Made by a program: the position numbers and the translations under genes | In this document: in pieces, positions 14,786 to 16,489 of the stretch | Position numbering within the stretch: position 1 is the first letter of the stretch | Layout of the letters: every line of letters begins with the position of its first letter | Assembly (NCBI GenBank): GCA_002159155.1 | Contig: LZRQ01000063.1 | Location: 1-16,489 of the forward strand | Reading direction: 5' to 3' | DNA from: Firmicutes bacterium ZCTH02-B6 | GTDB taxonomy: Bacteria; Bacillota; Limnochordia; Limnochordales; ZCTH02-B6 | DNA: 16,489 nucleotides | Notes under the pieces: generated by a model | Told to the model about the DNA's origin: nothing | What the model saw: the letters and a program-made list of their open reading frames with translations, nothing else | Databases searched by the model: none

Positions 14786-15559
14786 CTACTTGCTCACGTA
14801 TCCGCCGTCCACCGCCAGGGCGTAGCCGGTGACAAAGGACGCCTTGGGCGAGCAGAGCCACACCACCGCCTCGGCGATCTCCTCGGGCTTGCCGAGCCGG
14901 TTCATGGGGTGCAGGCTCGCGACCTGCGCGTAGGCCAACTTGTCCTTGCCCAGCTGCACGCCCCGCTCCATGACCATCGGGGTTTCAATGAAGCCGGGGC
15001 AGACGGCGTTGACGCGCAGGCCGAGCTCGGCGTATTCCTGCGCGGCGGCCTTGGTCAGCCCGACGACGCCGTGCTTGGCGGCGGTATAGGCCGGCGCGTT
15101 GGCAAAGCCCACCAGCCCCAGGATGGAGGCGCAGTTGACGATGGCACCGCCGCCCCGCTTGAGCATCTCGGGGATCTCATGGCGCATGCAGCGCCAGACG
15201 CCGGTCAGGTTGATGTCGATGACCCGTTGCCACGCCTCTTCCGGGTATTCGTGGGTCGGAGCCAGCGCTCCCTCGATCCCGGCATTGTTGAAGGCGTAGT
15301 CCACGCCGCCCCAAAGCTCCACCGCCCGCTGCACCATGGCGGCCACCTGGTCGTCGTTGCTCACGTCGACCCGGAGAAACTCGGCGGTGCCGCCGGCCTC
15401 CCGGATCATGCGGACGGTTTCCTCGCCGCCCGAAACGTTGACGTCGGTGACGAGCACGGCTGCCCCCTCACGGGCAAAAGCCAGCGCGGTGGCGCGGCCG
15501 ATGCCCGCCGCGGCCCCAGTGACGATGGCGACCTTGCCCTTGGCCCATCCGTTGTTCAT
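14786..15559 (-). CDS. Short-chain dehydrogenase/reductase (classical SDR)
   Basis: A 257-residue NAD(P)-dependent oxidoreductase of the classical SDR type, with all key features: TGAAAGIG cofactor motif (14-21), D39 at the end of the second strand (favouring NAD over NADP), NNAG (91-94), and catalytic N117, S145, Y158 and K162 (YTAAK). The C-terminal RLGKPEEIAEAVVWLCSPKASFVTGYALAVDGGY is typical of 3-oxoacyl-ACP reductase and sugar or secondary-alcohol dehydrogenase relatives. The start is the ATG at 15557-15559, since GAGGAGGT (plus-strand 15568-15575) lies eight bases upstream; the frame stays open further upstream but without family sequence. It is on the opposite strand to all genes to its left and follows the acyl-CoA synthetase-like gene by 189 bases. 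The substrate is unknown. Confidence 0.93.
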   Translation of the reverse strand: MNNGWAKGKVAIVTGAAAGIGRATALAFAREGAAVLVTDVNVSGGEETVRMIREAGGTAEFLRVDVSNDDQVAAMVQRAVELWGGVDYAFNNAGIEGALAPTHEYPEEAWQRVIDINLTGVWRCMRHEIPEMLKRGGGAIVNCASILGLVGFANAPAYTAAKHGVVGLTKAAAQEYAELGLRVNAVCPGFIETPMVMERGVQLGKDKLAYAQVASLHPMNRLGKPEEIAEAVVWLCSPKASFVTGYALAVDGGYVSK

Positions 15560-15668
15560 GGTCCGATACCTCCTCGCGACGGAAATGCTTGACGCTTGCC
15601 GCTTACATTGTCTCCCGCCGGCCCTGGACGCGGTACGGCCCATCGTCCCGGACCTCGGGGCGCGAATG

Positions 15669-15735
15669 CCCCCTAGTTGAGGGGGAGCCTGTCCTACGTT
15701 GGGGGCAGGCTGTCCCCAAGCGGGCAAGGACAGCC
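15669..15735 (-). promoter_or_regulatory. Overlapping inverted repeats in the leader of the SDR gene
   Basis: Three inverted repeats crowd this 67-base stretch between the synthetase-like stop and the SDR start: GGCTGTCC (15708-15715) with GGACAGCC (15728-15735); AGCCTG (15686-15691) with CAGGCT (15706-15711); and CCCCC (15669-15673) with GGGGG (15681-15685). The first two share bases 15708-15711, so they cannot form fully at once. No T-run follows on the minus strand. The arrangement could be an attenuator-like switch or simply a processed intergenic structure. No clear promoter was seen in the rest of the gap 15560-15748. Confidence 0.35.
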
Positions 15736-15748
15736 GCCCCGGCGCGGT

Positions 15749-16489
15749 TTACTGCACCCGGACGCGGGCGTCGAGCACGAGGGCCCCGCGCCCTGCGGGC
15801 AGCAGGCGGACGGGGTTGAGGTCGACGGTGACGATGTCGGGGATCTCCTCGACCATGCGGGAGAGGCGGAGGAGCACCTCTTCGGCGGCGGCCGCGTCGG
15901 CTGGCGGCTGGCCCCGGAAGCCCGTCAAGAGCGGCCAGCCCCGGATGGAGCGCACCATGTCATGGGCGTCCCGATCGGTGAGGGGCGTGATGCGGAACAC
16001 CACGTCGCCCAGCACTTCCACCGCGGTGCCGCCGAGGCCAAAGGCGATGACGGGCCCAAAGGTAGGGTCCTGGGTCACGCCGGCAAAGACGTCGATGCCG
16101 TCCGGGGCCATCTTTTGCACCAGCACCCCGGCCATGGCCTCCAGCATATCACGCCGCGCCAGCTCCTGGCGCATGGCCTGCACGGCCCGGCGGACGCCCG
16201 CTTCGTCGGCGATGTTGAGGTGAACCCCTTGCCACTCGGTCTTGTGCACCAGCGTGGCGGAGGCGAGCTTGACGGCCACGGGATAGCCGAGCTCCCGGGC
16301 GCACTGGACGGCCTCGTCCTCGTTGAAAGCGACCCGTGCCTCCGGCCGGGGCAGGCCAAAGACCGCGAGCAGCCGGTCCACCTCGTCGGGCAGGAGCCAC
16401 CCGCCGCCTCGGCGCTGGGCTTCCCGGCAGATGGCCCGCCCGGCCGCCGGGTCCACGCCCGGCAGCGCAGGGATGGCGCCCAGACGGGG
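15749..16489 (-). CDS. ATP-grasp domain of an ADP-forming acyl-CoA synthetase-like protein (5' truncated)
   Basis: The frame is open to the right edge (reading ...PRLGAIPALPGVDPAAGRAI), so only the C-terminal 246 residues are in view. They match the ATP-grasp part of ADP-forming acetyl/acyl-CoA synthetases: a linker helix with GGGWLLPDEVDRLLAVFGLPRPEARVAFNEDEAV, then ELGYPVAVKLASATLVHKTEWQGVHLNI, the core VLVQKMAPDGIDVFAGVTQDPTFGPVIAFGLGGTAVEVLGDVVFRITPL and the ending TVDLNPVRLLPAGRGALVLDARVRV. Such enzymes interconvert acyl-CoA plus ADP and phosphate with the acid plus ATP; related proteins fused to acetyltransferase domains act in protein acylation, and the missing N-terminus would decide between these. 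The CoA-binding and succinyl-CoA-ligase-like domains would lie outside the window. In the family the ATP-grasp part is often a separate subunit, which is also possible. Confidence 0.88.
   Translation of the reverse strand, partial: PRLGAIPALPGVDPAAGRAICREAQRRGGGWLLPDEVDRLLAVFGLPRPEARVAFNEDEAVQCARELGYPVAVKLASATLVHKTEWQGVHLNIADEAGVRRAVQAMRQELARRDMLEAMAGVLVQKMAPDGIDVFAGVTQDPTFGPVIAFGLGGTAVEVLGDVVFRITPLTDRDAHDMVRSIRGWPLLTGFRGQPPADAAAAEEVLLRLSRMVEEIPDIVTVDLNPVRLLPAGRGALVLDARVRVQ

Noticed and set aside
14607..14825. Small plus-strand frame of 72 codons from GTG 14607
   Set aside because: No ribosome binding site or motif, lies after a strong terminator and runs antisense into the SDR gene.

Overview
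The window is a high-GC bacterial segment carrying 14 protein genes. Gene starts have clear purine-rich Shine-Dalgarno sequences, GTG starts are frequent, and several genes overlap by 1-4 bases. The strong AAGGAGG-type sites, the two-gene 2-oxoacid:ferredoxin oxidoreductase and the catabolic gene content would fit a deep-branching, possibly thermophilic Bacillota lineage. That placement is an inference from style; no rRNA, tRNA or other taxonomic marker is present. No mobile element, CRISPR array or RNA gene was seen.

Region 1 (2-10947, + strand) looks like one long catabolic operon. In order it encodes: the C-terminal two thirds of a thiamine-diphosphate (ThDP) enzyme of the acetolactate synthase/benzoylformate decarboxylase superfamily (cut by the left edge); a zinc alcohol dehydrogenase; an aldehyde dehydrogenase; a family III (CaiB/BaiF) CoA-transferase; a CitE-like HpcH/HpaI lyase; a complete TRAP transporter (DctP, DctQ, DctM); a metal-dependent amidohydrolase; and a GntR/FCD regulator. 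The logical reading is uptake of an organic acid by the TRAP system, dehydrogenation and/or decarboxylation of a 2-oxo acid, oxidation of the aldehyde to an acid, activation to a CoA ester, and retro-aldol (Claisen-type) cleavage by the CitE-like lyase, under control of a GntR repressor that may sense an acid from the pathway. The substrate is not known. The pairs ADH/ALDH, CoA-transferase/lyase and DctQ/DctM are translationally coupled. The larger gaps between these modules each hold a GC-rich hairpin without a T-run.

Region 2 (10948-14561, + strand) starts with a 199-base regulatory gap containing a weak terminator candidate and several palindromes. One of these is an 18-base palindrome just ahead of the ribosome binding site. 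It is followed by two genes that together encode all four domains of a 2-oxoacid:ferredoxin oxidoreductase: a gamma-delta fusion with two [4Fe-4S] clusters, and an alpha-beta fusion that binds ThDP. A strong intrinsic terminator closes this unit at 14528-14561.

Region 3 (14562-16489) is convergent. A largely featureless stretch precedes a minus-strand short-chain dehydrogenase. Behind it lies the 3' part of a minus-strand ATP-grasp protein of the ADP-forming acyl-CoA synthetase type, which runs off the right edge. The gap between these two minus-strand genes contains overlapping inverted repeats that could form alternative hairpins.
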